Shown one piece after another: positions 62,657-64,000 of a stretch of DNA of 64,000 nt. The stretch comes from G965213525 sp965213525 (GTDB taxonomy: Bacteria > Actinomycetota > Acidimicrobiia > Acidimicrobiales > Poriferisodalaceae): NCBI GenBank assembly GCA_965213525.1, contig OZ243889.1:2232001-2296000 (forward strand). The letters run 5' to 3'. The notes under the pieces were generated by a model. The model did not search any database. It was given only the letters and a program-made list of their open reading frames with translations, and was not told the DNA's origin. The position numbers and the translations under genes are program-made. Position 1 is the first letter of the stretch; the number at the start of each line of letters is the position of its first letter.

Positions 62657-62893
62657 TCACCCGCCGGGGTACATCGCCGCGACGCGCTCGTCATCGGACA
62701 TGGCGTGCCACGCCGCTGCGCCGCTGCCGTCGACCGACGCGTCCCGGAGACGGAAGCTCCCCGCGGGTTCGTGGTCGTCGAGCACGTGGTCGAGTCCCTC
62801 CTCGACCAGGGCACGCAACGTCGTACCTCGCTCCGCCGCCGCTCGCTTGGCCCGGTCGAGGAGGCCATCAGCAATATCTACGGTCGTCTTCAT
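62657..62893 (-). CDS. VapB-type antitoxin
   Basis: The 78-residue protein starts at ATG 62893; TACGGT (rc of 62901-62906) ends 7 nt before it. It begins MKTTVDIADGLLDRAKRAAA, then ERGTTLRALVEEGLDHVLDD, the ribbon-helix-helix antitoxin pattern. A C-terminal segment with AAWHAMSDDERVAAMYPGG should occupy the PIN toxin. It presumably represses the operon. Confidence 0.9.
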   Translation of the reverse strand: MKTTVDIADGLLDRAKRAAAERGTTLRALVEEGLDHVLDDHEPAGSFRLRDASVDGSGAAAWHAMSDDERVAAMYPGG

Positions 62894-62965
62894 ACGGGTC
62901 ACCGTACCGCCCGAGGCCTGACGAGCTGCGCCCGAGGCTCTGCCCCTGCAGCTAGACAACCGGTG

Positions 62966-63391
62966 GTGAGCCGCTTCCCGGACCCGGTCGTCACCGCCGA
63001 GGAGATCAACCTCTTTGGCACCAAGGCGTTCCCCGGCTCGGAGAACCGCTGCCACGAGGTCGGCCCCGGGTGGGCGTCCGCCCGCATCACCGCTGATCCG
63101 GCCCGCCTGCGTCCCGGGGGCATCGTGAGCGGGCCGACGGTGTTCGGTCTCGTCGACGCCGCCCTGTGGTATGCCCTGTTCACCGCCTGTGGCATCGAAC
63201 CCATGGCGCTCACGAGCGAGCTGTCGATCCGCTACCTACGCCCGGCGAGAGGGCCCGTGGTGGTGGCCCGAGCCGAGCTCGACCACGTCGGCCGACGATC
63301 GGTCATCGGCACCGTCCGGGTGTGGGACGAACCCGACCCGGCCACCGTCGTGGCGGTCGCCCAGGGCACCTACGTCCGACCGAACACCTGA
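62966..63391 (+). CDS. PaaI-type hotdog acyl-CoA thioesterase
   Basis: The 141-residue protein starts at GTG 62966 (GTG 62963 possible). It has ARLRPGGIVSGPTVFGLVDA, the HGG(x)xxxxxD-like helix of PaaI thioesterases with Ser/Gly in place of His-Gly, then ALWYALFTACGIEPMALTSE, LSIRYLRPARGPVVVARAEL and VAVAQGTYVRPNT. It should hydrolyse acyl- or aryl-CoA. The missing His at the usual HGG site makes the substrate class uncertain. It is divergent from the VapBC pair. Confidence 0.78.
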   Translation: MSRFPDPVVTAEEINLFGTKAFPGSENRCHEVGPGWASARITADPARLRPGGIVSGPTVFGLVDAALWYALFTACGIEPMALTSELSIRYLRPARGPVVVARAELDHVGRRSVIGTVRVWDEPDPATVVAVAQGTYVRPNT

Positions 63392-63464
63392 CACGGGACC
63401 AGGGGCCGCTGACACGACCCGCCCTGCGTCCTGTCCGTCGTCACGGCTCCGTAGGGTCGAAGCC

Positions 63465-64000
63465 ATGTTGGAGCTGCGTGACGTGACCCGGCGCTTCGGC
63501 GAGCTCACCGCCCTCGATCAGGTGACCCTGCAGGTGCGCCCCGGGGAGGTCGTGGGCTTCGTCGGACCCAACGGCGCCGGCAAGACGACCGCCATGCGCA
63601 TCGCCATGGGCCTGCTCGCACCGTCGGAGGGGTCGGCCACCTGGGAGGGCACACCGATCGACCGCAAGGTGACGCGCCGGCGCTTCGGGTACCTCCCCGA
63701 AGAGCGGGGTCTGTACCCGAAGATGGCGGTGCGCCCCCAGCTCGAGCACCTCGCCCGGCTGTCGGGTGTCGAGCGGGCCAGCGCCCGGCGGGTCGTGCAG
63801 GGCTGGTTGGAGCGGATCGGCCTCGCCGAGCGGGCCGATGACGCCGTCGAGGAGCTGTCACTCGGCAACCAGCAGCGGGTGCAGCTGGTGGCCGCCGTCG
63901 TGCACGAGCCGTCGGCGCTGGTGCTCGACGAGCCCTTCAGCGGCCTGGACCCCGTCGGCGTCGACGTGATGGCGGCGACGCTGCGCGAGGTCGTCGACCG
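63465..64000 (+). CDS. ABC transporter ATP-binding protein (cut by window edge)
   Basis: The gene starts at ATG 63465; TAGGGT at 63452-63457 ends 7 nt before it. The visible 178 residues begin MLELRDVTRRFGELTALDQV. They have Walker A VGFVGPNGAGKTTAMRIAMG, the Q-loop-like RRRFGYLPEERGLYPKMAVR, a signature LSLGNQQRVQLVAAVVHEP (variant of LSGGQ) and Walker B ALVLDEPFSGLDPVG. The YLPEERGLY and LSLGNQQ text is that of the NatA/DrrA-type branch of ABC-2 exporters, possibly for sodium or drug efflux. The permease gene would lie beyond the window. Confidence 0.92.
   Translation, partial: MLELRDVTRRFGELTALDQVTLQVRPGEVVGFVGPNGAGKTTAMRIAMGLLAPSEGSATWEGTPIDRKVTRRRFGYLPEERGLYPKMAVRPQLEHLARLSGVERASARRVVQGWLERIGLAERADDAVEELSLGNQQRVQLVAAVVHEPSALVLDEPFSGLDPVGVDVMAATLREVVD

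Overview
The window is high-GC DNA from an actinobacterium, most likely a member of the Acidimicrobiia or a close relative (inference). Supporting signs are two WhiB-family genes, an F420-type PPOX oxidoreductase, a DUF222/HNH (13E12-type) nuclease, a ferrochelatase with a C-terminal Fe-S cysteine cluster, abundant GTG starts, and many starts preceded 6-8 nt upstream by a TANNNT -10 box with no Shine-Dalgarno sequence, which suggests leaderless transcripts. No rRNA, tRNA or CRISPR array was recognised.

Layout. 1-6.2 kb: start of phoU (cut by the window edge), two WhiB-like regulators, tatA, a macrodomain hydrolase, and a MoxR-type AAA ATPase paired with a VWA protein. 6.3-15.5 kb: a GH2-like protein with altered catalytic motifs, the sdhCAB succinate dehydrogenase operon, an SCP2-like/Fpg-like pair, and malate dehydrogenase. 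15.5-26.5 kb: a heterodimeric ABC exporter, an aldehyde dehydrogenase, a short HelD/HelR-like helicase, and a one-carbon/purine group purH-folD-metF. 26.5-37 kb: a DUF559 nuclease-like gene bordered by repeats, sucCD, hemH, thioesterase, an ABC1-type kinase and pcrA/uvrD. The TCA genes sdhCAB, mdh and sucCD lie within about 22 kb of each other.

37-50.2 kb is an accessory region. It holds a Phd-VapC pair, then an island bounded by two 1,288-bp inverted repeats (38595-39882 and 45780-47067). Each repeat carries the same decayed CcdA/MazF remnants, the same truncated copy of a neighbouring SDR promoter and start, and the promoter plus N-terminal three quarters of a secreted cysteine-containing protein. 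The two secreted proteins diverge abruptly in their C-terminal beta-gamma-crystallin-like segment exactly where the inverted repeat ends. Between the arms lie pieces of several insertion sequences, one nearly complete IS3-family element with a canonical -1 slippery heptamer, and an ECF sigma factor with a membrane anti-sigma-like partner. Just outside the right arm is a CcdA-like antitoxin with a frameshifted, internally deleted MazF, behind an array of TGCTAGCGCGA elements. Further on there are argJ, an amidohydrolase and a decayed FitA/VapBC pair.

50-64 kb: an SDR, a Baeyer-Villiger-type monooxygenase, the DUF222/HNH gene, a PPOX protein, an ECF sigma gene that appears frameshifted and overlaps a two-domain VOC protein, an XRE/nucleotidyltransferase toxin-antitoxin-like pair with a palindrome in its promoter, ileS, a VapBC pair, a thioesterase and the start of an ABC ATPase gene. 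In-frame minisatellites occur inside purH (15 bp x 10) and inside the ABC1 kinase gene (18 bp x 9).
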